Positions 7,446 to 13,277 of a stretch of DNA of 30,937 bases are shown here, in pieces. The notes below the pieces were generated by a model, which saw only the letters and a list, made by a program, of their open reading frames with translations, had not been told where the DNA came from and searched no databases. Within the stretch, counting starts at the first letter, position 1; each line of letters opens with the position of its first letter. This DNA is from F23-B02 sp963640555 (GTDB lineage Bacteria > Bacillota > Clostridia > Oscillospirales > Oscillospiraceae). The DNA lies in NCBI GenBank assembly GCA_963640555.1, contig CAVHZB010000016.1, forward strand, positions 1 to 30,937, in the 5' to 3' direction. The translations under genes were made by a program, and so were the position numbers.

Positions 7446-8144
7446 ATGAAAAAGAAAACCGTCGGCATCCTCGGCGGTATGGGTCCCGCCGCAACGGCAG
7501 ACCTTTTCCGCAAGATAATAAGCGCAACAAAGGCATCCTGTGATCAGGAGCACCTGCACATCATCATCGACAGCAACACCTCTATCCCCGACCGCACCGC
7601 GGCGCTTATACGCGGCGGTGAAAGTCCGGTGCCGCAGATGCAAAGCTCTGCGCGCACGCTCGAAGCAGCCGGAGCAGGGCTTATCATCATGCCCTGCAAT
7701 ACCGCGCACGGCTTTTACGATGAGGTCTGCGCGGCAGTGAGCATTCCCGTGCTGCACATGATACGCATAACGGCGCAGACGCTCACGCAAAGCGGAATTA
7801 CGCGCGCCGGACTTCTGGCGACCGACGGTACGATACAAAGCGGGATATATGAGCGGTGCTTCTCCGGCAGCGGCATAGAGCTTATTACCCCGTCAGCCGA
7901 AGGGCAGGCGGCGGTCATGGACATCATATATAACGGTGTGAAGGCCGGAGACGCAGCCCACGACACCTCGGCCTTTGTCAGCGCCTGCGCGGAGCTGCTT
8001 GCCGGCGGCGCACAGACGCTCATTCTCGGCTGCACGGAGCTGCCGTGCGCATTTGAAGCATACTCGCTCTCCTTTCCTTACACTGATCCCACGCTTGAGC
8101 TTGCGCGGGCAGCCGTTCTGGCTGCCGGAGGAGAGCTGAAATGA
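7446..8144 (+). CDS. Aspartate/glutamate racemase family protein
   Basis: 232 residues, the normal length for this PLP-independent, two-cysteine family. These enzymes interconvert L- and D-amino acids by proton transfer between two Cys residues. Both are present: C84 in MPCNTAH and C196 in LGCTELP. The N-terminal GILGGMGPAATADL is typical. Spacing around the first Cys (PCNTAH) is as in aspartate racemase and broad-specificity RacX/YgeA types; the precise substrate cannot be read. GAGGTG sits 7 bases before the ATG. No separate promoter is obvious after the tRNA terminator, so read-through may contribute. It meets the next gene head-to-head with no gap: both stop codons lie in one TGATCA. Confidence 0.88.
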   Translation: MKKKTVGILGGMGPAATADLFRKIISATKASCDQEHLHIIIDSNTSIPDRTAALIRGGESPVPQMQSSARTLEAAGAGLIIMPCNTAHGFYDEVCAAVSIPVLHMIRITAQTLTQSGITRAGLLATDGTIQSGIYERCFSGSGIELITPSAEGQAAVMDIIYNGVKAGDAAHDTSAFVSACAELLAGGAQTLILGCTELPCAFEAYSLSFPYTDPTLELARAAVLAAGGELK

Positions 8145-9185
8145 TCATTTGCCGACTACGAAATACGATATTTGCGGCGTTGTAATGGTTCCGACGGTGG
8201 GGCGCGCTATGGCGTATGCCGGAGCGTGTGTCTTACTGGTACCGAGGTTGTTGACCGAATCGGTGATGAGAAAGTAGTCATTCGTGCTGTTAGGCACCGG
8301 AGATACGATAACGGTCGGTGCGGTCGTAAAATCGAACGGATAGCGGCGGGCGGTCTTGTTTGCTTCGAGGTTCATCCATGTGCCGTAGTACATCTGCCCC
8401 CACGCAGTGTCGGTAACGAGGGCATCGGTATCAAATGTTGCCCAGCACACCTTCTTGCCGCTGTTCCACTTTTCCCAGCTCCACTTGCCTGTCGTACCCT
8501 TCTGCACGACATAGTCGGCGGCAGAGCCGGTATCGCCCTTGTCTCCGCGCGGGATGACAAAATTGAGCACCGCGGCATTTTCCGTCCCTGAATTTGTGAC
8601 CGAGGCTGCCGTACCCGCAGCGCCGGTCGTAACGGTGCCCACCGTGACCGTAGCGGCCGCACCGGCATCGCCCTTGTCTCCCTTCACGCCCGCGGCTCCG
8701 GCATCGCCCTTATCGCCCTTGGCGCCCTTTATGTTGACGGCATCGGGCACCTGTACGCCGTTTTCTCTTTTCCAGCTCAGCTCACCGGTCTCGGACACCT
8801 CCGGCAGCCAATAGCCGTCGAAATCGTTCAGGCGCTGCATGAGCTGGGAATAGACATCCTCGGTGGGGGCCGCCGTTACGCCGTTTGAGTCTGTTATGCA
8901 CTTTTCGCAGCACAGCACCGCAGGTGTCGTGGTGCGGATATTTCCGGCATAAATGCCGATGGCCACTCTTGTACGGCCGTATATCGCGGGCAGCGGGCAG
9001 CTGTCGCCGTCGAATACGACCTCCTCATGCGTTCCGTTCAAAAGATCAACGCGCATGGTTTTCGTTTCATATTCCGCCCACTCGTCATCGAGATCAAAGC
9101 GGATAACATAGTCGCTGTTGCCGCAGATAATCATCTTTTCCTCGGCAGCGGCGATCTTATTTCTTACTTTAATGTTTATATCCAT
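8145..9185 (-). CDS. Phage-tail-like protein with collagen-type GXY repeats (orphan)
   Basis: 346 residues from the ATG at 9185, with AGGAGG 6 bases upstream. The N-terminal part (about 1-100) resembles baseplate/tail structural proteins of clostridial siphophages. Residues 154-176 form eight collagen-like triplets rich in GDK and GDA, and a further short GDKGDTG follows the VTVGTVTTGAAGTAASV-type segment common in tail fibres. The C-terminal 110 residues are Trp- and Thr-rich, as in receptor-binding tips, but I recognise no named domain. There is no signal peptide. No other phage gene lies nearby, and the gene has its own promoter and a 5' hairpin. It could be a prophage remnant or a host-adopted adhesin or binding protein. 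Family is inferred from composition and layout. Confidence 0.7.
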   Translation of the reverse strand: MDINIKVRNKIAAAEEKMIICGNSDYVIRFDLDDEWAEYETKTMRVDLLNGTHEEVVFDGDSCPLPAIYGRTRVAIGIYAGNIRTTTPAVLCCEKCITDSNGVTAAPTEDVYSQLMQRLNDFDGYWLPEVSETGELSWKRENGVQVPDAVNIKGAKGDKGDAGAAGVKGDKGDAGAAATVTVGTVTTGAAGTAASVTNSGTENAAVLNFVIPRGDKGDTGSAADYVVQKGTTGKWSWEKWNSGKKVCWATFDTDALVTDTAWGQMYYGTWMNLEANKTARRYPFDFTTAPTVIVSPVPNSTNDYFLITDSVNNLGTSKTHAPAYAIARPTVGTITTPQISYFVVGK

Positions 9186-9217
9186 GAGGATCCTCCTTGC
9201 ATAAGCTTGCACCCGCG

Positions 9218-9252
9218 CATGCAGCCGAGGTCTCTGCGCGTGCGGCTGCATG
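9218..9252 (-). other. 5'-leader hairpin of the tail-like gene
   Basis: Perfect 10-bp inverted repeat CATGCAGCCG/CGGCTGCATG (9218-9227 with 9243-9252), at the predicted 5' end of the mRNA. It may protect the transcript. Confidence 0.45.
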
Positions 9253-9257
9253 ATTTC

Positions 9258-9285
9258 ATAGTAGCAAAATGGTCGGATTTGTCAA
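9258..9285 (-). promoter_or_regulatory. Promoter of the tail-like gene
   Basis: Minus-strand TTGACA (9280-9285), 16-base spacer, TACTAT (9258-9263). Confidence 0.6.
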
Positions 9286-9319
9286 TGAAAGCACTTTACA
9301 TCCGCAAAATTTTGCGCAA

Positions 9320-9348
9320 TGGACATTTTCCGCGAAGTGTGCTATATT
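9320..9348 (+). promoter_or_regulatory. Promoter of the SseB-like gene
   Basis: TGGACA (9320-9325), 17-base spacer, TATATT (9343-9348), 30 bases before the start codon. Confidence 0.65.
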
Positions 9349-9377
9349 GAAAAAAACATCCTTTGAGGTATAAACAT

Positions 9378-9830
9378 ATGTCAAAAAGCGAACTCAGTCA
9401 GTCCCAGATAGACAACATATCCCGCATGGGCATCAAAAAGCTTATAAAAACATACAGCGACTCGCAGGGCAAGGATAAGCAGTCGCTCACGATGCTGCTT
9501 GAGCAGCTTGCAAAAACTCCGATGTTTTTTGCGGTGCAGAAGGGCAGCGGCAGCAGCCGCAGTCTGCACTTCATAACGCTGACGGTCGGCGGCAAGGTGT
9601 TCATCCCCATTTTCACCGGCACCGACGAGCTCGGAAAGCTTGAGGGTAATTGCGACTGTGTGTGCCTCGATCCCATGGATTACTTCCAGATGCTCGTCGA
9701 TAACGACCGCCACGCCGTTATAAACCCGTTCGGAAGCTATTTTCTCATCTGGCCGGAGCTCATGCGCGACCATATGCTGCCATACATGAAGGAAAGCCGT
9801 GAGTTTGTCGAGCAGCATCCCACATCGTGA
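9378..9830 (+). CDS. SseB-like N-terminal domain protein
   Basis: 150 residues from the ATG at 9378 (GAGGT 8 bases upstream); a TTG at 9363 opens the same frame but is less likely. The middle and C-terminal parts resemble the SseB N-terminal domain: an FFAVQKGSGSS-type strand, then LTVGGKVFIPIFTGTDELGKL, a conserved turn-strand in this family, followed by the DYFQMLVDNDRHAVINPFG segment. Such proteins are small, soluble and of unknown function in Firmicutes, sometimes linked to enhanced serine sensitivity phenotypes in enteric bacteria. The gene stands alone with its own promoter. Two strong tandem hairpins separate it from the converging LysR gene. Function not assigned. Confidence 0.65.
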   Translation: MSKSELSQSQIDNISRMGIKKLIKTYSDSQGKDKQSLTMLLEQLAKTPMFFAVQKGSGSSRSLHFITLTVGGKVFIPIFTGTDELGKLEGNCDCVCLDPMDYFQMLVDNDRHAVINPFGSYFLIWPELMRDHMLPYMKESREFVEQHPTS

Positions 9831-9896
9831 CGGGCAGCGCACTATATGCGCCGGTCTCCCGCATTTTTCATATTTTGCATCAGCCAAGCAGCCAAA

Positions 9897-9939
9897 AATG
9901 TAGGGGCAGCTCATCCGCAGGACGAGCTGCCCCTACATT
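9897..9939. repeat. Large palindrome (terminator or dispersed palindromic repeat)
   Basis: A 16-base perfect inverted repeat (9897-9912 with 9924-9939), extending to about 20 bp with one mismatch around a GCA loop. A/T tracts flank both ends (T5 on the minus strand). The core TAGGGGCAGCTC resembles palindromic units I recall as scattered in Oscillospirales genomes; copy number cannot be judged here. Confidence 0.6.
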
Positions 9940-9940
9940 T

Positions 9941-9975
9941 CAGCGTGCAGAAAAGTCACACTTTTCTGCACGCTG
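9941..9975. terminator. Second tandem hairpin between converging genes
   Basis: Perfect 16-bp stem (9941-9956 with 9960-9975) and a 3-base loop, directly after the LysR stop codon. Together with the neighbouring palindrome it should end both converging transcripts. Confidence 0.65.
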
Positions 9976-9980
9976 ATCCT

Positions 9981-10865
9981 TCACTGCAAATTAAAATATT
10001 CAAGCACTATCTGTATGAATTTTTCGGTGGCCGGAGAAGGACGGCGGCCCTTTTTCACGGCTATTGCTACATCGCGGTACTGCGGCGGGTCAAGCTCCTT
10101 GAGCCGGATGTTAAACGGCATTCTTCCTGTCACGAGCTCCGACAGCACCGATACGCCCAGTCCGCTTTCGACCATTGCCATAACGGAGTAGTCATCATTA
10201 ACATCGCAGTAGGCGGTGATGGGTCCCGGCAGAACGGAGTTGAGCTGCTCAAACACCTTTGAGACCTCGTTGTTCGCCTCATCCGTGAGCTTTATAATAC
10301 GTTCCTTGCTGAGCTCCTGAAGCGGATAGCACGGTGCGTCGGCAAGCGGGTGGTCCGGCGGCAGCACCGCGAGCATACGGTCGCGCATGAGCACCGTCAC
10401 ATCAAGCTCCGGCGAATACGGTGCGCTTATAAAGCCGCAGTCGATCTCGCCGGCGCACAGCGCCTCCTCGGTCTCGCTGTACTCCATGTTCTGGAGCTGG
10501 AACACTATGCGGGGATAGCGCTGCTCAAAGTTTTTCAGGATCGAGGGCAGGCACTGCGTTGAAAAGCTCGAGCATGAGCCGATGCGGATAAAGCCGGTCT
10601 CGAGACCCTTGAGCGAGTTTGCCTGCTCCTGAAGCGCCTCGTAGTGGCTGCACAGATCCTTTATATACGGCAGCATCATGAGCCCGTCGGAGGACAGCGC
10701 AAGTCCGCCTCTGCTCCTGCGCAGGAGATTGAGATTCCACTCATCCTCAAGGTCTGCGACCATACGGCTGACCGCCGACTGCGTGTAGCCCATCGCCTCG
10801 GCAGCCTTTGTGATGCTGCCCAGCTCGGCGACCTTCAAAAATGCCTGATACTTATGGATAGCCAT
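9981..10865 (-). CDS. LysR-family transcriptional regulator
   Basis: 294 residues, standard length. An N-terminal winged helix-turn-helix (about 1-60, with SITKAAEAMGYTQSAVSRMV) is followed by the two-lobed effector domain (about 88-290). The ATG at 10865 has GGAGGT 5 bases upstream. Its promoter is TTGCTT-17-TATAAT. Upstream lies a perfect TTCATA-N5-TATGAA dyad of the T-N11-A type bound by this family, set between its own promoter and an opposing one that drives no evident protein gene. LysR regulators commonly control the divergent neighbour, which here appears to be a small RNA. The effector cannot be predicted from sequence. Confidence 0.92.
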   Translation of the reverse strand: MAIHKYQAFLKVAELGSITKAAEAMGYTQSAVSRMVADLEDEWNLNLLRRSRGGLALSSDGLMMLPYIKDLCSHYEALQEQANSLKGLETGFIRIGSCSSFSTQCLPSILKNFEQRYPRIVFQLQNMEYSETEEALCAGEIDCGFISAPYSPELDVTVLMRDRMLAVLPPDHPLADAPCYPLQELSKERIIKLTDEANNEVSKVFEQLNSVLPGPITAYCDVNDDYSVMAMVESGLGVSVLSELVTGRMPFNIRLKELDPPQYRDVAIAVKKGRRPSPATEKFIQIVLEYFNLQ

Positions 10866-10923
10866 GATGCACCTCCAATTCCGAAAGCGAATGACAAATG
10901 AACGAGCAATTCTAATACTTCAT

Positions 10924-10952
10924 ATTATATGCCGGGAGCAGACATAAAGCAA
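10924..10952 (-). promoter_or_regulatory. Promoter of the LysR gene
   Basis: Minus-strand TTGCTT (10947-10952), 17-base spacer, TATAAT (10924-10929). Confidence 0.7.
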
Positions 10953-10973
10953 GCACGAGTGATATTCCAAAAA

Positions 10974-10990
10974 TTCATATCGTGTATGAA
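10974..10990. promoter_or_regulatory. Candidate LysR-type operator
   Basis: Perfect dyad TTCATA-N5-TATGAA with the T-N11-A pattern. Its centre is about 54 bases upstream of the predicted start of the divergent transcript, a usual activation position for LysR proteins. Confidence 0.55.
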
Positions 10991-11000
10991 AAATGTTCGC

Positions 11001-11029
11001 TTGCGTAATACGGAAAAACATATTATACT
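11001..11029 (+). promoter_or_regulatory. Promoter divergent from LysR
   Basis: TTGCGT (11001-11006), 17-base spacer, TATACT (11024-11029). No convincing coding sequence follows. Confidence 0.5.
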
Positions 11030-11035
11030 TTGACC

Positions 11036-11187
11036 ATAAAATAACGATGCTTGAAAAAAGGGTAACACCTTTTAGACATATTTCATCCATTCTTTCTCTC
11101 TCGTTATCGGGGCTCTCCATCCCGATAACACAACAATCTCCCGAAAACCGCGCGTCCGCTAACAACGGCGTGCGGTTTTCGCTTTTT
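11036..11187 (+). ncRNA. Candidate small regulatory RNA, about 150 nt
   Basis: Bounded by a promoter at 11001-11029 and a hairpin plus CTTTTT end (11142-11151 with 11172-11181, T5 at 11183-11187). The body holds a pyrimidine-rich single-stranded stretch (TTCTTTCTCTCTC) and a 9-bp hairpin GTTATCGGG/CCCGATAAC (11103-11111 with 11121-11129), whose loop carries CTCTCC, complementary to GGAGAG ribosome sites. The only frame that starts inside it (ATG 11047) has no ribosome site. These traits fit a base-pairing small RNA. I do not recognise an Rfam family. Confidence 0.45.
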
Positions 11188-11191
11188 CAGA

Positions 11192-11245
11192 GGCGTTTCT
11201 CCGCACCTACGGCTGCGATCATTGCGGTATCTTGACCGGAAGGTG
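11192..11245. repeat. Dispersed repeat, copy 1
   Basis: 54 bases that match 22728-22781 without gaps at 39 positions by eye, starting GGCGTTTCTCCGCACCT. Both copies are noncoding and intergenic. It explains part of the 510-base stretch between the LysR and cysE genes; the rest, up to 11327, shows no gene. Confidence 0.5.
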
Positions 11246-11327
11246 CAGACAAAACCGTTATGCTTCGCGCAGCTCCGGTGCGGATGGAGCAGCTTCGGCT
11301 CTGCGTTTAGCCTTCGTTTTGAAGTAA

Positions 11328-11374
11328 AAATATCGGGGCAGCCGAACCGCTGCGGATCGCTGCACCCGATATTT
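11328..11374 (-). terminator. Terminator of cysK-cysE
   Basis: 10-bp outer stem AAATATCGGG/CCCGATATTT (11328-11337 with 11365-11374) with inner pairing CAGC/GCTG, followed on the minus strand by TTTTT. It begins 1 base after the cysE stop. Confidence 0.8.
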
Positions 11375-11375
11375 A

Positions 11376-12020
11376 TCATTTCTCCATGTTCTGAAGTCTG
11401 GTATTCATCTCGCAGAGAGCCTTTCTTATCGCGGCGAGCTCCTCGGCAACGGGGTCAGAGATGCTGACCTGATCGACCTCGCTTGCATAATCGACCTTTA
11501 CTCCCTTGCGCTTTACAACGCGCGCGGGTATGCCGACGGCGGTGCTGTCCGGCGGTATCTCGCTCAATACGACCGAATTTGCCGCTATGCGGCTGTTATC
11601 GCCGACCTTGAACGGTCCGAGCACCTTCGCGCCGGTGCCGATGAGAACATTGTTGCCTATCGTAGGATGGCGCTTGCCGCTGTCCTTGCCGGTGCCGCCG
11701 AGGGTGACGCCGTGATAGATGAGGCAGTCGTCGCCGATCTCGGCGGTCTCGCCTATAACAATGCCCATACCGTGGTCTATGACAAGGCGTTTGCCTATTT
11801 TTGCGCCGGGGTGGATCTCTATTCCGGTGCGGTGCCTGCTCATTTGTGAGATCACTCGCGCAAGGAACATGAGATTGTGCTCATAGCACCAGTGCGCGCG
11901 CCGGTGGTAGCGCACGGCCTTCACGCCGGGATACAGAAGCAGCACCTCAAACGGATTTTTTGCTGCGGGGTCGCGCAGAAGATACGCATTTACGGTTTCA
12001 AGCAGATCATCAAACATCAC
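11376..12020 (-). CDS. cysE: Serine O-acetyltransferase
   Basis: 214 residues, the short form typical of Firmicutes. It transfers acetyl from acetyl-CoA to L-serine to give O-acetylserine, the CysK substrate. It has a short helical N-terminus, then the left-handed beta-helix of hexapeptide repeats containing DHGMGIVIGE, YHGVTLGG and GNNVLIGTGAKVLG, with catalytic Asp/His in the first two motifs. The GTG at 12020 lies 8 bases after AAGGAG and overlaps the cysK stop in a GTGA; an ATG at 12017 is the alternative. It is second in a cysK-cysE operon, under the same leader and terminator as cysK. The C-terminal tail beyond the acyltransferase domain is about 35 residues, mostly helical and charged. 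Confidence 0.95.
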   Translation of the reverse strand: MMFDDLLETVNAYLLRDPAAKNPFEVLLLYPGVKAVRYHRRAHWCYEHNLMFLARVISQMSRHRTGIEIHPGAKIGKRLVIDHGMGIVIGETAEIGDDCLIYHGVTLGGTGKDSGKRHPTIGNNVLIGTGAKVLGPFKVGDNSRIAANSVVLSEIPPDSTAVGIPARVVKRKGVKVDYASEVDQVSISDPVAEELAAIRKALCEMNTRLQNMEK

Positions 12021-12955
12021 TTGCCGCTCTCCTTAAACATGGGACTTGAGAGATATCTCTCACCGGTATCGGGCATCAGTGCAACTATGCATTTGCCTGC
12101 ATTTTCCGGTCGCTTTGCAAGCTCCGCGGCGGCGTGCAGTGCAGCTCCCGAGGTTATGCCCGCAAGTATGCCCTCGCGTGCTGCAAGGGTGCGTCCGGCG
12201 GCATATGCCTGCTCGTCGGAAACCGTTATCACCTCGTCGTATATCTCACGGTCGAGCGTTTCGGGGATAAAATTTGCGCCGATGCCCTGCAGCCCATGCG
12301 CGCCGGCATAGCCCCTGCTCAGAAGCGGCGAGGTCTCGGGCTCGACGGCGACTATCTTAACGCTCTTTTTGCGGCTTTTGAGATACTGTCCAACACCGGA
12401 GAGCGTTCCGCCGGTGCCGACTCCGGCAACGAATATATCCACCTTGCCGTCGGTGTCGTCCCATATTTCGGGACCTGTGGTCACTCTGTGCGCAGCCGGA
12501 TTTGCGGGATTTGAAAACTGTCCGAGTATAAGCGCACCGGGGATGCTGTCTTTCAGCTCCTCAGCCTTTTCGATCGTACCTGCCATGCCCTTTTTGCCGT
12601 CGGTGAGCACAAGCTCGGCACCGTACGCCGTCATGAGCAGCCGCCTTTCTACGCTCATGCTGTCAGGCATGACGATAATAACACGGTAGCCGCGCGCGGC
12701 ACCTATTGCGGCAAGCCCGATGCCGGTGTTTCCGCTGGTCGGCTCTATAACGGTGCCGCCGGCGGTAAGCAGTCCCTTTGCCTCGGCATCGTCGAGCATC
12801 GCCTTTGCCACCCTGTCCTTGGCAGAGCCCGACGGATTGAACATCTCAAGCTTTGCAAGCAATCTGGCGCACAGCCTGTTGTCATCCTCGATATTTCTCA
12901 GCTCCACGAGCGGAGTGTGTCCCGTAAGCTCCGATACGGATCTGTAAATTTTCAT
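12017..12955 (-). CDS. cysK: Cysteine synthase A (O-acetylserine sulfhydrylase)
   Basis: 312 residues. It makes cysteine and acetate from O-acetylserine and sulfide using PLP. The Schiff-base lysine is K46 in NPSGSAKDR. The substrate loop TSGNTG and the PLP-phosphate loop GVGTGGTLSGV are intact, as is ITSGAA near the C-terminus. The ATG at 12955 has GAGGT 7 bases upstream. The gene is followed directly by cysE (overlap), so both enzymes are made together, as expected for a cysteine synthase complex. The mRNA leader of about 200 bases contains a Cys-rich 26-codon open frame and a terminator hairpin. This suggests premature termination when cysteine is plentiful. Confidence 0.96.
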   Translation of the reverse strand: MKIYRSVSELTGHTPLVELRNIEDDNRLCARLLAKLEMFNPSGSAKDRVAKAMLDDAEAKGLLTAGGTVIEPTSGNTGIGLAAIGAARGYRVIIVMPDSMSVERRLLMTAYGAELVLTDGKKGMAGTIEKAEELKDSIPGALILGQFSNPANPAAHRVTTGPEIWDDTDGKVDIFVAGVGTGGTLSGVGQYLKSRKKSVKIVAVEPETSPLLSRGYAGAHGLQGIGANFIPETLDREIYDEVITVSDEQAYAAGRTLAAREGILAGITSGAALHAAAELAKRPENAGKCIVALMPDTGERYLSSPMFKESGK

Positions 12956-12981
12956 TGCCGTTACCTCTCATCCTTAAACAT

Positions 12982-13011
12982 AAAAAATGACGATGCTCTC
13001 AAAGCATCGCC
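12982..13011 (-). terminator. Attenuator terminator upstream of cysK
   Basis: Minus-strand 9-bp stem (13003-13011 with 12989-12997, one G-U), TTGAG loop, then A and six Ts (12987-12982). It sits 28 bases after the leader-peptide stop and 27 before the cysK start, so it must be bypassed for cysK-cysE expression. Confidence 0.75.
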
Positions 13012-13038
13012 GCTGCATAACACGGGTATCAGACCCCA

Positions 13039-13119
13039 TCAAGGCATACGACGACGCCGACATCGACAGACGCAGATGCCGCAACAGGTATTCACGACCG
13101 CTGAGCCTGCAAGGTACAT
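13039..13119 (-). CDS. Cys-rich leader peptide (candidate attenuation peptide)
   Basis: 26 codons from ATG (13119) to TGA (13039). The start has AAGGGAG 8 bases upstream. Residues 12-24 read CCGICVCRCRRRR: five Cys codons in nine, followed by an Arg run. It lies between the cysK promoter (13171-13199) and a terminator before cysK. A leader peptide enriched in the pathway's end-product amino acid is the hallmark of ribosome-mediated attenuation. Minus-strand GGCAT (13076-13080), between the Cys codons, can pair with ATGCC (13043-13047) at the end of the frame. ATGCC could instead pair, with a bulge, to GGCGAT in the terminator 5' arm, giving the expected switch; these pairings are short and need folding. 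Too short to show homology; no cysteine T-box was seen. Confidence 0.65.
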   Translation of the reverse strand: MYLAGSAVVNTCCGICVCRCRRRRMP

Positions 13120-13135
13120 GATCGCCGCTCCCTTC

Positions 13136-13147
13136 AATTCCTATAAT
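13136..13147 (-). promoter_or_regulatory. Shared 12-bp element in the cysK leader (possible Rrf2 operator)
   Basis: AATTCCTATAAT on the plus strand (ATTATAGGAATT in the cysK direction), identical to 28459-28470 before the Rrf2 gene. It lies about 20-30 bases past the predicted cysK transcription start, where a bound repressor would block elongation. Confidence 0.5.
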
Positions 13148-13170
13148 GCAAATGGGGTTTTGCTATAAGC

Positions 13171-13199
13171 ATAATACGCTACCGCACGGCTTTTGTCAA
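13171..13199 (-). promoter_or_regulatory. Promoter of cysK-cysE
   Basis: Minus-strand TTGACA (13194-13199), 17-base spacer, TATTAT (13171-13176). Confidence 0.75.
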
Positions 13200-13238
13200 C
13201 AATGTTTGCATATTAATTGTCAATGGGATATAAATTTC

Positions 13239-13271
13239 TTAACACAGTCTTTACGCAACCTATGCTATAAT
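13239..13271 (+). promoter_or_regulatory. kdpD-like promoter with an 11-bp-spaced direct repeat
   Basis: Extended -10 TGCTATAAT (13263-13271) without a good -35. Instead TTAACACA (13239-13246) and TTTACGCA (13250-13257) form a direct repeat with 11-base spacing, the usual arrangement for OmpR/PhoB-type activators. The predicted start coincides with the ATG at 13278. Confidence 0.5.
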
Positions 13272-13277
13272 TTACTC

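Noticed and set aside
11104..11379. A 91-codon minus-strand frame between cysE and LysR
   Set aside because: It overlaps the cysE terminator, a repeat and the candidate small RNA. It is Arg/Cys-rich with no domain, so I treat it as repeat-derived.
12956..13200. Cysteine T-box or SAM riboswitch upstream of cysK
   Set aside because: I found no T-box-like conserved segment or SAM-riboswitch core. The region is explained by a leader peptide and a simple terminator.
13146..13277. In-frame upstream extension of the sensor kinase
   Set aside because: It crosses the cysK promoter and the kinase's own -10 element, and is not membrane- or kinase-like.
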